Part shown: piece by piece, positions 1 to 8,691 of the stretch
Numbering within the stretch: the stretch's first letter is position 1
Layout: every line of letters begins with the position of its first letter
Assembly: GCA_947165505.1 (NCBI GenBank)
Contig: CAMVAT010000036.1
Span: 1 to 34,061 of the forward strand
Direction: 5' to 3'
DNA: 34,061 bases
From: an uncultured Prevotellaceae bacterium
GTDB lineage: Bacteria; Bacteroidota; Bacteroidia; Bacteroidales; Bacteroidaceae
Notes under the pieces: model-generated
Databases searched by the model: none
Told to the model about the DNA's origin: nothing
What the model saw: the letters and a program-made list of their open reading frames with translations, nothing else
Made by a program: the position numbers and the translations under genes

Positions 1-2550
1 CGTGCCGCTAACGGTGTGGTCATCATCACCACCAAGAACGGTAAGAAAGACCAGCCCCTGCGCGTGGACTACAAAGGTTATTTCGGTGTCGATGTCATCC
101 CCAGCAGCACCTACGACGTGATGGATGCCGACCAGTACAGCCAGTATCTGGGTCAGGCCAATGCCAACAGCAACACCCCGCTGGCCGCCGGCTACAGCCT
201 CAACCCCGAGACCGGTCGCTATCAGTTCCAGGACGGCACCAACACTAACTGGTTTGACGAGGTGTTCAAAACCGGTACCCGCCAGAACCACAACATCAAC
301 CTGAGCGGCGGTAGCGCACACAGCACCTATAATATAGGTCTTGACTACTTCAGCCAGAAGGGAACGCTCGAGGGCGCCGGTCCTAACTACGACCGTTTCA
401 CCGCCCGCGTGAACAACACCATGGAGACCAAGTTCATCAACTTCCGCACCTCGCTGGTCTATTCACACTCCAGCCAGGACGGTATGGGACTCTCCAACGC
501 CTCTGAGTATGTGCAGGGTCTGTATGGCGACGTGACCAACGTGTTGCGCGGTACACTGCTCATGCAGCCCACCATCAAAGCCTACGACGACACCACATGG
601 GTGCTCGACAGCCAGGTGGGTTCGGCCAGCAGCTACAACTACGATGCCTACGGCTACGGTGTGTATTACGACGGCATCCACGGCGATATCTCGGCCTCCA
701 ACCCCCTGCTGGTGAACAACCTGCTCACCCGTAACACCATCGTTGACCGCGTGGTGGCTACCGGTTCGGCCGATGTCGACCTGCTCAAGATGATCGGTCT
801 GGCCAACGACAACCACAAGCTCAACTACAAGCTCAACCTCTCGTACAGCAAGACCTTCGCACAGGATAAGACCTGGGTGTCGGCATGGATACAGAGCAAC
901 CGTGTGTATCTCGACAAGAGCAACGAGCGCCTCGACAAGAACCGCCGCACCTACTCCGACTTCCTCGTGGAGAACACCCTGACCTACGACGGCACCTTCG
1001 GCCTGCATCACCTCAACCTGCTGGGTGGTATCACCTACGAGGAGGAGAACGCCGACATCCTCAATGCCTGGGGCGTCAACTTCGCAGAGCCTTACTTCCT
1101 GCAGTTGCAGAACGCTACCAGCCGCAATGCCTCATCTACTGAGACCAAGCACGCCCTCACCTCGTACATCGCACGTCTGACCTACGACTACGACGGCAAG
1201 TACCTCCTCTCGGCCATCATCCGCCGCGACGGCAGCTCGCGCCTCACCAAGGACATCCGCTGGGGCACCTTCCCCTCAGTGTCTGTGGGTTGGCGTTTCG
1301 ACCGTGAGAGCTTCTTCCCCTTCGACCACAACTTCATCAACCTGTTCAAGGTGCGTGGTAGCTATGGTGAGCTCGGTAACGAGAACATCGGTGAGTATGT
1401 CTATCAGGCTACCATGGCCCGCAACAACATGACTTATAGCTTTGGCAACAGCCCTGTCACCGGTTCCGCCATCTCTACCTTCGTCAACGAAAAGCTGGCT
1501 TGGGAGAAGAAAAAGACCATGAACGTGGGTATCGACCTGGCCTTCTGGAACAACCGCTTGGAGTTCACCGCCGAATGGTATAAGAATATCTCTACCGACC
1601 TGCTTTACAACGTGCCCGTGCCGGCCAATGCAGGTGTGGCCAATACCTCTGTGACGATGAACGCCGCCGAGATGGAGAACAGCGGTTTCGAGTTCTCGGC
1701 CACCTATCGCAATCACGACCACCCGCTGCGCTATGACATCAGCGCCAACCTGAGCACCCTGAAGAACAAGGTGACCTCGCTCGGCTTCGGCACAGAGTCA
1801 TTCATCACCGGCGCCTATAAGACTGAAGTGGGCGAGGAAGTGGGTAAGTTCTACGGATGGAAATACAAAGGTATCGCCCGCACGCAGGCCGACCTCGACG
1901 ACCATGTCAACGCCGAAGGCAATCATGTCGTTCAGCCCGGTGCCAACGTGGGTGACTGCCTCTACGAGGATGTCAACAACGATGGTATCATCAATGGCGA
2001 TGACCAGGTGGTGCTCGGCAGCGGTCTGCCCAAGATCAACTTCGGTCTGAGCGCACACCTCGAGTACAAAGGCTTCGACCTGAGCATCTCCACCTTCGGA
2101 GCGCTCAACTACCATGTGACCGACGATATCTACAACAGCCTCAACTCATGCTACGGACCCGGCAACAAAGACGTGGCCATGCTCGATGCCAACCGCTGGT
2201 CGGACGACGGACTGACCTACGTCTCCAGCGTGCCCCGCACCTACTATAGTACTGATCAAGGCTCTGGTGCCACCATGGCATGGAACGACCTTTTCAGCGA
2301 CCGCAAGATCCAGAATGCAGCCTATTGGAAGATTGCCAACATCGAGTTGGGATATAACATCCCCGACAAAGTGTTCAAGGGAGTAGTCACCGGTGCCCGC
2401 GTCTATGTGTCGGCACAGAACCTCTACACCTTCACTGGCTACAAGGGTTACAATGTTGACTATGCCGGCGGCACCTTCACACCGGGCTACAACTTCTGCT
2501 CGTTCCCCAGTGCACGGAGCTTCATGGCAGGTATCCTCTTCTCGTTCTAA
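1..2550 (+). CDS. SusC/RagA-like TonB-dependent outer-membrane receptor (5' partial)
   Basis: The reading frame is open from base 1 and the start codon lies outside the window. The first residues (RAANGVVIITTKNGK) are the conserved end of the SusC/RagA plug domain, so the signal peptide, carboxypeptidase-regulatory domain and most of the plug are missing. The remaining ~849 residues are the beta-barrel: alternating aromatic/polar strands, a typical late segment (NRLEFTAEWYKN) and a terminal strand ending in Phe (FMAGILFSF), as expected for BAM recognition. The family imports oligosaccharides across the outer membrane using TonB energy, with SusD as a lid. The SusD-like gene follows 41 bp downstream, and arabinan-degrading genes further on suggest arabino-oligosaccharides as cargo; that substrate is inferred from context. 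Confidence 0.95.
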   Translation, partial: RAANGVVIITTKNGKKDQPLRVDYKGYFGVDVIPSSTYDVMDADQYSQYLGQANANSNTPLAAGYSLNPETGRYQFQDGTNTNWFDEVFKTGTRQNHNINLSGGSAHSTYNIGLDYFSQKGTLEGAGPNYDRFTARVNNTMETKFINFRTSLVYSHSSQDGMGLSNASEYVQGLYGDVTNVLRGTLLMQPTIKAYDDTTWVLDSQVGSASSYNYDAYGYGVYYDGIHGDISASNPLLVNNLLTRNTIVDRVVATGSADVDLLKMIGLANDNHKLNYKLNLSYSKTFAQDKTWVSAWIQSNRVYLDKSNERLDKNRRTYSDFLVENTLTYDGTFGLHHLNLLGGITYEEENADILNAWGVNFAEPYFLQLQNATSRNASSTETKHALTSYIARLTYDYDGKYLLSAIIRRDGSSRLTKDIRWGTFPSVSVGWRFDRESFFPFDHNFINLFKVRGSYGELGNENIGEYVYQATMARNNMTYSFGNSPVTGSAISTFVNEKLAWEKKKTMNVGIDLAFWNNRLEFTAEWYKNISTDLLYNVPVPANAGVANTSVTMNAAEMENSGFEFSATYRNHDHPLRYDISANLSTLKNKVTSLGFGTESFITGAYKTEVGEEVGKFYGWKYKGIARTQADLDDHVNAEGNHVVQPGANVGDCLYEDVNNDGIINGDDQVVLGSGLPKINFGLSAHLEYKGFDLSISTFGALNYHVTDDIYNSLNSCYGPGNKDVAMLDANRWSDDGLTYVSSVPRTYYSTDQGSGATMAWNDLFSDRKIQNAAYWKIANIELGYNIPDKVFKGVVTGARVYVSAQNLYTFTGYKGYNVDYAGGTFTPGYNFCSFPSARSFMAGILFSF

Positions 2551-2591
2551 TTGACTAAGGAATAATGACAAATCAGAAGAAATCAATCAAT

Positions 2592-4379
2592 ATGAAACTA
2601 CATAAAATCTTTCTTGCCCTGTTCCTGGGCCTCGGCGTGATGACCTCATGCGAAGACAAGCTGGAGTTGACCAACCCCAACCAGCAGACATCAGGAACCT
2701 TCGGCTATACAGCCAATGATTTGGAGGAGAGCGTGATAGCCTGCTACAACCACATCCGTATGGAGGGCACCTACGCCCGTGTGGGCTATAACATCGACGT
2801 GATGCGCGGCGACGAGGCATGGAACGCCTCGCAGGTATGGTACAGACCCTTCGACGACTTCAACGAAGCCATCACCGACGAAATCGGTCAGTGGTCGTGG
2901 CGCGACTGGTACTACACCATCAACGTGTGCAACTTCGTACTCTCGCGCTGCGAAGGCGACAACGCCTCGCTCTCGCAGCAGATGCAGCGCATCAAGGGGC
3001 AGGCCCTCTTCATCCGCGGCCTGGCCTACTACAACCTCGCGGGCTACTACCAGAACCCCGCTCTTATCACCGACTACACACAGTACTCCTCGCTCGACGG
3101 ACTCTATATCGCTAACCAGCAGGAGGGTGAGGAGAACGGCTTCGCACAGTACGACCGCGTGCTCGACCAGGTGGAGGCCGACTTCGCCGAGGCGATGACC
3201 CTGCTTCCCTCGCGTGATGAGGGTGGCCAGTGGGCCAAGGGACGTGCCACCTGTGGCGCCGCCGCCGGCTACTATGCCCGCACGCTCATGGTGCGCCACA
3301 AATACAGCGAGGCACTCACCGTGCTCAAAGCCATCATCGGCGGCCAGTACGGCACCTATAAGCTGATGGCCAACTACGGCGACAACTTCCGCGAGGGACC
3401 CGCCTACGAGAACAACGACGAGAGCCTCTTCGAGGTGCAATTCCTCGACCTCGAGTCGCAGGGCACCGACGATGAGTGGACACCCGTCAACACCAGCGCC
3501 AACGCCACACAGGGACACGCCATCGAGAGCAACTACGGACCGGGCAACTTCGGCGGCTGGGCCGATATCTCGGCTTCGCCCTGGCTCTACAACCTGTTCA
3601 AGGCTGAGCGTACCACCAGCAACGGTCTCGACCCGCGTCTCTACTGGACCATCGGCACCTACGAGGCCGAATGGGAAGGCTTCGAGTATGGCAATGTGTG
3701 CTACAAGTCGACTATGACTCCCACCGACTTCGTGGTGACCAACAACAGCTACGGCGGTCTGCCCATCGCCAAGAACACCAACCTGCGCACGGGTCTGTAC
3801 GACAAGGTGGTGACGGGTCTGCACTGCGGTATCAACCTCAGACTGATGCGCTACGCCGACGTGCTGCTGCGCGCCGCCGAGTGCGAGAACGAGGTGAACG
3901 GTCCCACACAGCAGGCTATCGACTGGATCAACCAGGTGCGTGCCCGCGCCGGACTGGTCGGTCTGAAACTCGCCGACTTCGGTTCGAAAGACAAGCTGTT
4001 TGAGCAGATCGCCAACGTGGAGCGCCCGAAAGAGTTCGGTTGTGAGTTCGGCCGCGGCTTCGACCTCCTCCGCTGGGGATTCTTCTACAGCGCCGACCGC
4101 CTGCAGCAGCTCAAGGAGCACGGAGCCTTCAACTACTGGACCAAGGCCGATTATGATGGCGGTGTCTATACCTACACCCCGAAAGACGCTGTCAATTACG
4201 GCACATGCAGCAAGAGCTCGTACGACACCTTCCTGCCTGGTCATGAGTTCCTGCCCATCTTCCAGGGTACATTGAACGACAACTCCAACCTGGTTGGCAA
4301 CTCGGCCAACTATGATACCGACAACTCGGCTTACTTCACGCAGAAAGGCTGGACCGTTCATCCTGTTGTGAATTTATAA
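2592..4379 (+). CDS. SusD/RagB-like nutrient-binding outer-membrane lipoprotein
   Basis: The protein has 595 residues. The chosen ATG gives a clean lipoprotein signal (MKLHKIFLALFLGLGVMTSC) with lipidated Cys at residue 20. Acidic residues directly follow, consistent with the Bacteroidetes surface lipoprotein export signal. An upstream in-frame ATG at 2565 would add nine residues before the signal and is less likely. Typical SusD features include an early YNHIR-type segment, a helical TPR-like segment (IKGQALFIRGLAYYNLAGYY), and the late LMRYADVLLRAAECEN and INQVRARAGL motifs. SusD proteins cap the SusC barrel and bind glycan at the cell surface. Position directly behind susC supports one transport complex; arabinan specificity is inferred from the neighbouring hydrolases. 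Confidence 0.95.
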   Translation: MKLHKIFLALFLGLGVMTSCEDKLELTNPNQQTSGTFGYTANDLEESVIACYNHIRMEGTYARVGYNIDVMRGDEAWNASQVWYRPFDDFNEAITDEIGQWSWRDWYYTINVCNFVLSRCEGDNASLSQQMQRIKGQALFIRGLAYYNLAGYYQNPALITDYTQYSSLDGLYIANQQEGEENGFAQYDRVLDQVEADFAEAMTLLPSRDEGGQWAKGRATCGAAAGYYARTLMVRHKYSEALTVLKAIIGGQYGTYKLMANYGDNFREGPAYENNDESLFEVQFLDLESQGTDDEWTPVNTSANATQGHAIESNYGPGNFGGWADISASPWLYNLFKAERTTSNGLDPRLYWTIGTYEAEWEGFEYGNVCYKSTMTPTDFVVTNNSYGGLPIAKNTNLRTGLYDKVVTGLHCGINLRLMRYADVLLRAAECENEVNGPTQQAIDWINQVRARAGLVGLKLADFGSKDKLFEQIANVERPKEFGCEFGRGFDLLRWGFFYSADRLQQLKEHGAFNYWTKADYDGGVYTYTPKDAVNYGTCSKSSYDTFLPGHEFLPIFQGTLNDNSNLVGNSANYDTDNSAYFTQKGWTVHPVVNL

Positions 4380-4435
4380 TTTCAGGAGCGTCCCCAAACT
4401 CCTAAAAATAATCATCAATCAATAATAAAACAATT

Positions 4436-6397
4436 ATGAGACATCTCAATAAATTAGCATCCATATTCTGCGGCGCGGCACTTGGCCTGATGGCCATGAC
4501 CGGATGCGAGGGAGGCGACCTCTATAATGTCAATTCTCCCGACTGGCTGGCCGACGCCATCGCAGAGGCCAACGCCAACAAGGGCGAGGAAGAGCTCGTT
4601 GGCATGAATGAAGATGTATATACCATCGGCAATACCGACTATTCCTCCGGATGGTGGCAGGCATTCTCTAAATACTATGTGGTGCCCGACGGACAGAAGT
4701 GGAACGCACAGTTCACACTCAACATCAAACCCGACGACCAGGTCTATTACCACAACTTCGCCTTGATCATCAGCGCTGACGCCGACCGCGGCACCGCCGA
4801 CTACAAGGAGTACGGAGCCATCCGCTTCGACCTGACCAACGACACCATCACATATAACTCGCAGTGGGGCAGCGACTTCTATAAACTCCCCTTCAAATTC
4901 GCGTCGAGCACCTCAATGCAGGATCCCACAGCCGATGAGACGGGCTTGCAGAAACTGGCCGGTGCCGTGACGCTGACCGTCGATCGCAGCGACCCCTCGA
5001 AGTTCCTCGTCAAATTCACCAACGGCACGGTGACTCGTACCTACGAGCAGCCCTATCCGCTGGGCAACCTCAATGCCGACGCGTCGAACACCAACATCCG
5101 GTGCTTCCTCGTACCCGAAGGCAGCTTCCTCAACTTCCTCTCGTCCAACATCGAGCCGATCGGCGGTTACACCTCGGCCGAGGATAAACAGCCCATCGCG
5201 CTGACCATCAAGGGCGCTCCGAAGAAAGTGCTCCTCGGCACCGACCTGGCTGCTGTCACGGCCAACGTCACCGCTGTGGTTGAGTTCGAACAGGAAGTGA
5301 CGAAGACCGTCACTGTCGATGAACTGGTGCTTTCGGCCGTTCCCGACATGAACTCACTGGGCAAGAAGAGCCTCGTGGCCGTCTATAACAAGACATACAA
5401 GGGTGAGAACTGCGCTACGCCTGTGATGGCTTCCGTAGAGTTCGAGGTGGTCGATAAGATGTACACCATTTATGGCGAGGTTGACAACTCCACCGCCTTC
5501 TTCGGCGCCCGCACCGACCTCATCAAGGTGGCTCCCAATGAGACCTACTTCACCGAGTTTACCAACTACACCGACGGTGCTACCAACTGGGACAACTATC
5601 TGGTGGTGCTGAGCAAGGGCGACCTGAGTCTGGGTGCTGACGGCGAGTATGCCGTGCTGCGTGCCGACAACTTCGGTTGGGGCAATGGCTATGACACCTG
5701 CACAGCCGCTTGCGACCACACCGACTGGGCAGCATGGCTCCAGGCGATGAACGGCGGTAAGGTGAATGTGGCCGTGACCAACAACGGCGATGGCACAGCC
5801 GATGTGACGGCCATCACACTAGGCAGCGACGGCAATGTCTATACGCAGACCTATACCGGTATCACCGTGTCCGATCCCGACGACTTCTACTTCAGCCTCA
5901 CTATGGAGAAGGCTCATATCGAGTTCGACTCCGTCATCGGTGCGGAAGACAACTCGACGGCCTTCTTCGGCGCACGCTCCAACGTCTTCCAGGTGCCGGC
6001 AGGAAAAACCTATACCACCCGCATCCGCAACTACGGCGACGGCAATGCCAATTGGGACAACTACCTGGTCGTGGTCTGCAAGGGCGACCTGAGCCTGGGT
6101 GCCGACGGCGAATATGCCGTGCTGCGTGCCGACAACTACGGTTGGGGTAATGGCTATGACACCTGCACACCTGCTTGCACACAGACCGACTGGGATGCTT
6201 GGAGTGCAGCCATCAACGACGCACTGGTCACCATCTCAGTGACCAACAACGGCAATGGCACGGTAGATGTGAAGGCAGTGACCGCTGGTAACGACGGCAA
6301 CACCTATACCCAGACCTATACCGGCATCAGCGTGGTTGATCCCGACGACGTCAACTTCTACATCACCCTCGAGAAGGCTCACTTCATCTTCGAATAA
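4436..6397 (+). CDS. Surface glycan-binding lipoprotein (SusE/F-position) with repeated modules
   Basis: The protein has 653 residues. Its signal peptide ends in a lipobox (LMAMTGC, Cys24) followed by EGGD, fitting a surface-exposed lipoprotein. After a short helical stretch there is a divergent beta-rich module (about residues 55-230), an Ig-like spacer (about 235-340), and two very similar modules starting near residues 348 and 503. Both late copies contain NSTAFFGAR, NWDNYLVV, GDLSLGADGEYAVLRADN and GWGNGYDTC. The first module has a weaker counterpart (NFALIIS...EYGAIRFDL). No hydrolase catalytic motif is visible. Position directly after susCD is that of SusE/SusF-type or SGBP proteins, which capture polysaccharide at the surface. 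A strong terminator follows the gene. I do not recognise the individual module family. Confidence 0.8.
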   Translation: MRHLNKLASIFCGAALGLMAMTGCEGGDLYNVNSPDWLADAIAEANANKGEEELVGMNEDVYTIGNTDYSSGWWQAFSKYYVVPDGQKWNAQFTLNIKPDDQVYYHNFALIISADADRGTADYKEYGAIRFDLTNDTITYNSQWGSDFYKLPFKFASSTSMQDPTADETGLQKLAGAVTLTVDRSDPSKFLVKFTNGTVTRTYEQPYPLGNLNADASNTNIRCFLVPEGSFLNFLSSNIEPIGGYTSAEDKQPIALTIKGAPKKVLLGTDLAAVTANVTAVVEFEQEVTKTVTVDELVLSAVPDMNSLGKKSLVAVYNKTYKGENCATPVMASVEFEVVDKMYTIYGEVDNSTAFFGARTDLIKVAPNETYFTEFTNYTDGATNWDNYLVVLSKGDLSLGADGEYAVLRADNFGWGNGYDTCTAACDHTDWAAWLQAMNGGKVNVAVTNNGDGTADVTAITLGSDGNVYTQTYTGITVSDPDDFYFSLTMEKAHIEFDSVIGAEDNSTAFFGARSNVFQVPAGKTYTTRIRNYGDGNANWDNYLVVVCKGDLSLGADGEYAVLRADNYGWGNGYDTCTPACTQTDWDAWSAAINDALVTISVTNNGNGTVDVKAVTAGNDGNTYTQTYTGISVVDPDDVNFYITLEKAHFIFE

Positions 6398-6431
6398 ACC
6401 TCTCGACGGTCTGAATAGAAATGATCTATAG

Positions 6432-6470
6432 GAGCGGGGAAGTCGCCCCAGGCGGCTTCCCCGCTCTTTC
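6432..6470 (+). terminator. Strong hairpin terminator after the glycan-binding gene
   Basis: A 16-bp stem (6432-6447 with 6451-6466, one G-T wobble) encloses a 3-nt loop and is followed by TTTC. It lies 35 bp after the binding-protein stop codon and 52 bp before the GH43 start. It could end the susCDE transcript or partly attenuate read-through to the enzyme genes. Confidence 0.85.
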
Positions 6471-6521
6471 AAAAGCAAACATTCGTTTTCATACAAATAC
6501 AACCCAACGGTTGAAGACTTT

Positions 6522-8519
6522 ATGAAGAATCTATCAAAAATTTTTGCATTCTTGTGTATGGGGCTGCTCTTCGTGGCCTGCGGCGACGACAACGACGACG
6601 GCGGCGGCAGCAGCGGCGGCGGTGGCGGCTCGGCTACGGTGACCAACCCCGTCGTGTCGAACATCACCGACAACTCGGCTATGGTGACCGCCACGGCCAC
6701 CGGTTCGGGCATCATCGGCCGCGGTTTCTGCTACAGCACCAATGCTAACCCTAATATCACCGACAATAAGGTGCCGGGTTCGGGCATGAATATGACTGTC
6801 ACCCTCTCCGGACTGAAGGCAGGCACCACTTATCATGTGCGTACATACGTACAGACCAGTGCCAACGTGACCTATTCTGCCGATGTGACCTTCACCACCA
6901 CCAATGGCGGCGGTGACGTCGCAGACGAGGACCGCAAATACTGGCCCAAAGACCTTCAGCGCGTCACCGTGCACGACCCCAGCGTGGTCTGGGACCCCTC
7001 CAGCAGTTCGTACTACATCTTCGGATCGCACCGCGACAATGCCCAGTCGTCTAACCTGATGACATGGAAAAAGGTGACCGTCAACTGGGCCACCGCCACG
7101 AGCAGCAACGCAGCCAACAACGTGGCTTTCACCACACCTGCCGTGAAGAAAGTGAAGAAGGGCGGCAAAGAAGTCGATTTCCCGGCCTTCGATGCACAGG
7201 CATGGTCGAAACGCGGCAACTCAAACTACAACATCGACGGCAACCTCTGGGCACCCGACGTGATATACAACACGAAGATGGGCAAGTGGTGCATGTATAT
7301 GAGCGTGAACGGCGACAACTGGTACTCCAGCATCGTGCTGCTCACCTCCAACAACATCTCTGGACCTTATCTCTATCAGGGACCCGTGGTCATCAGCGGA
7401 TTCCATACCGGCAACGCCTATAAAGACACCGACCTGGAGCTGGTGCTTGGCACGCAGGCCTCGCTGCCCACACGTTATCAGGCACCCTGGGCCTCTACCA
7501 AAGCACCCAGCTACCCCAACTGCATCGACCCCTGCGTGTTCTACGACGAGCAGGGCAAGCTGTGGATGTCGTACGGCTCTTGGAGCGGCGGTATCTTCAT
7601 GCTTGAGCTCGACGAAGAGACAGGTCTGCGCGACTATGACGTGACGTACGAGACGGGCAACAGCAGCGACGCCTACTTCGGCAAGAAGATCGCCGGCGGC
7701 TACTACGCCTCGGGCGAGGCCAGCTATATCGAGTATATCGGCGGCTATTACTTCCTCTTCATGACCAACGGCGGACTGGCTGCCGGCGGCAATCCCTCTG
7801 ACTACAACAACGGCGGCTACCAGATGCGCGTGTTCCGCTCGCAGAACCCCGACGGACCCTATGTCGATGGCAAGAACGGCGCGGCACTTTATCCCAGTTA
7901 TCTGCTCAACTTCGGTCCGAAAGAGAACGACGGCAACCGTGGCGTGAACATCTTCGGCGCTTACGGCGAGTGGGGCAACCAGACCGTGGGCAACGCGTCG
8001 GAGCGCTCGCAGGGTCACAATTCCATCATCGCCGCTCCCGACGGGCGCACCTATCTGGTGTATCACACCCGTTTCCAGAATATGGGCGAGGGACATCAGG
8101 TGCGCGTGCACCAGGTGTTCCAAAACGAGGAGGGCTGGCTCGTTGCCGCTCCCTTCGAATACACGGGCGAGACCGTGAAGAGTGCCCAGATAGGCAAGAA
8201 GCAGGTGGTGCCTACCAGCAAGATAGCCGGCAAGTACAAGCTGCTGGTGCATGAGTATAAGCTCGACCACACCGCTAAGGCACTGGCCAAACCCGTGGAG
8301 ATCGTGCTCGAAGCCAATGGCAGCATCTCGGGCGCCTACACCGGCAAATGGAGTGTCAAGGAAGGCACGTCGTACATCACCATCAACATCGGCGATGAGT
8401 ACAAGGGCGTGATGGTAGAGCAGACGCTCGAGCCCAAGGACGATGTGGTGCCCAGCTTCACGGCTCTGAGAAGCCAGACGGGTGTCACCATCTGGGGCTA
8501 CAGATACGCCGACTTATAA
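6522..8519 (+). CDS. GH43 arabinanase-type surface lipoprotein
   Basis: The protein has 665 residues. The lipoprotein signal (LLFVAC, Cys20) is followed by GDDNDD, an acidic surface-export type signal, and a Gly/Ser linker. Residues about 36-128 form an FN3/Ig-like domain (GRGFCYSTNANP, AGTTYHVRTYV). The GH43 five-bladed propeller follows. Its catalytic triad is visible: Asp152 in VHDPSVVW (base), Asp336 in NCIDPCVFYDE (pKa modulator) and Glu399 in ASGEASYIEY (acid). The C-terminal ~110 residues are a beta-rich domain common on GH43 arabinanases (KYKLLVHEYK, GYRYADL). GH43 proteins of this form cleave alpha-1,5-arabinan, usually endo. Lipid anchoring suggests action at the cell surface, making oligosaccharides for SusCD. 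The exact specificity is not readable. Confidence 0.88.
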   Translation: MKNLSKIFAFLCMGLLFVACGDDNDDGGGSSGGGGGSATVTNPVVSNITDNSAMVTATATGSGIIGRGFCYSTNANPNITDNKVPGSGMNMTVTLSGLKAGTTYHVRTYVQTSANVTYSADVTFTTTNGGGDVADEDRKYWPKDLQRVTVHDPSVVWDPSSSSYYIFGSHRDNAQSSNLMTWKKVTVNWATATSSNAANNVAFTTPAVKKVKKGGKEVDFPAFDAQAWSKRGNSNYNIDGNLWAPDVIYNTKMGKWCMYMSVNGDNWYSSIVLLTSNNISGPYLYQGPVVISGFHTGNAYKDTDLELVLGTQASLPTRYQAPWASTKAPSYPNCIDPCVFYDEQGKLWMSYGSWSGGIFMLELDEETGLRDYDVTYETGNSSDAYFGKKIAGGYYASGEASYIEYIGGYYFLFMTNGGLAAGGNPSDYNNGGYQMRVFRSQNPDGPYVDGKNGAALYPSYLLNFGPKENDGNRGVNIFGAYGEWGNQTVGNASERSQGHNSIIAAPDGRTYLVYHTRFQNMGEGHQVRVHQVFQNEEGWLVAAPFEYTGETVKSAQIGKKQVVPTSKIAGKYKLLVHEYKLDHTAKALAKPVEIVLEANGSISGAYTGKWSVKEGTSYITINIGDEYKGVMVEQTLEPKDDVVPSFTALRSQTGVTIWGYRYADL

Positions 8520-8530
8520 ACCCTCTATAG

Positions 8531-8568
8531 TCCGACCGGACAGGCAGCGTGCCGTCCGGTCGGATTTT
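8531..8568 (+). terminator. Hairpin terminator after the first GH43 gene
   Basis: An 11-bp perfect stem (8531-8541 with 8554-8564) is extended by an inner GGCA/TGCC stem with one bulged A and is followed by TTTT. It lies 11 bp after the stop codon and separates the surface GH43 gene from the GH51-GH43 pair. Confidence 0.85.
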
Positions 8569-8639
8569 CATACAGATATGATTCCGGGGCGGATGGCTGT
8601 CCGTCTCACTCCCCGTATTTTTTTGTAATAGCGCCATTT

Positions 8640-8672
8640 CCCTCCTCGCCGACAAGGAGGGTAGGGGGTGGC
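8640..8672. repeat. REP-like C/G-rich hairpin element, copy 1
   Basis: The arms CCCTCCT (8640-8646) and AGGAGGG (8655-8661) form a hairpin, followed by TAGGGGGTGGC. The same layout (C-rich arm, loop ending in ACAA, G-rich arm, GGGGGTGG tail) recurs at 21113-21146. This copy sits 20 bp upstream of the GH51 start, inside its likely leader. Confidence 0.6.
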
Positions 8673-8691
8673 TTGTAAAAAAATGAACCTA

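Noticed and set aside
2691..4361. 556-codon antisense frame across the SusD-like gene
   Set aside because: Its Val/Gly/Ala-rich low-complexity translation lies opposite a clear SusD-family gene, with no independent signals.
8616..8625. TATTTTTTTG as the GH51 promoter box
   Set aside because: The TA to TTTG distance is two bases too long and no TTTG lies at -33, so it is too weak to annotate.
8668..8691. Earlier start for the GH51 gene at 8668
   Set aside because: It would begin inside the REP-like hairpin element and spoil the signal peptide; the ATG at 8692 gives a standard signal peptide.
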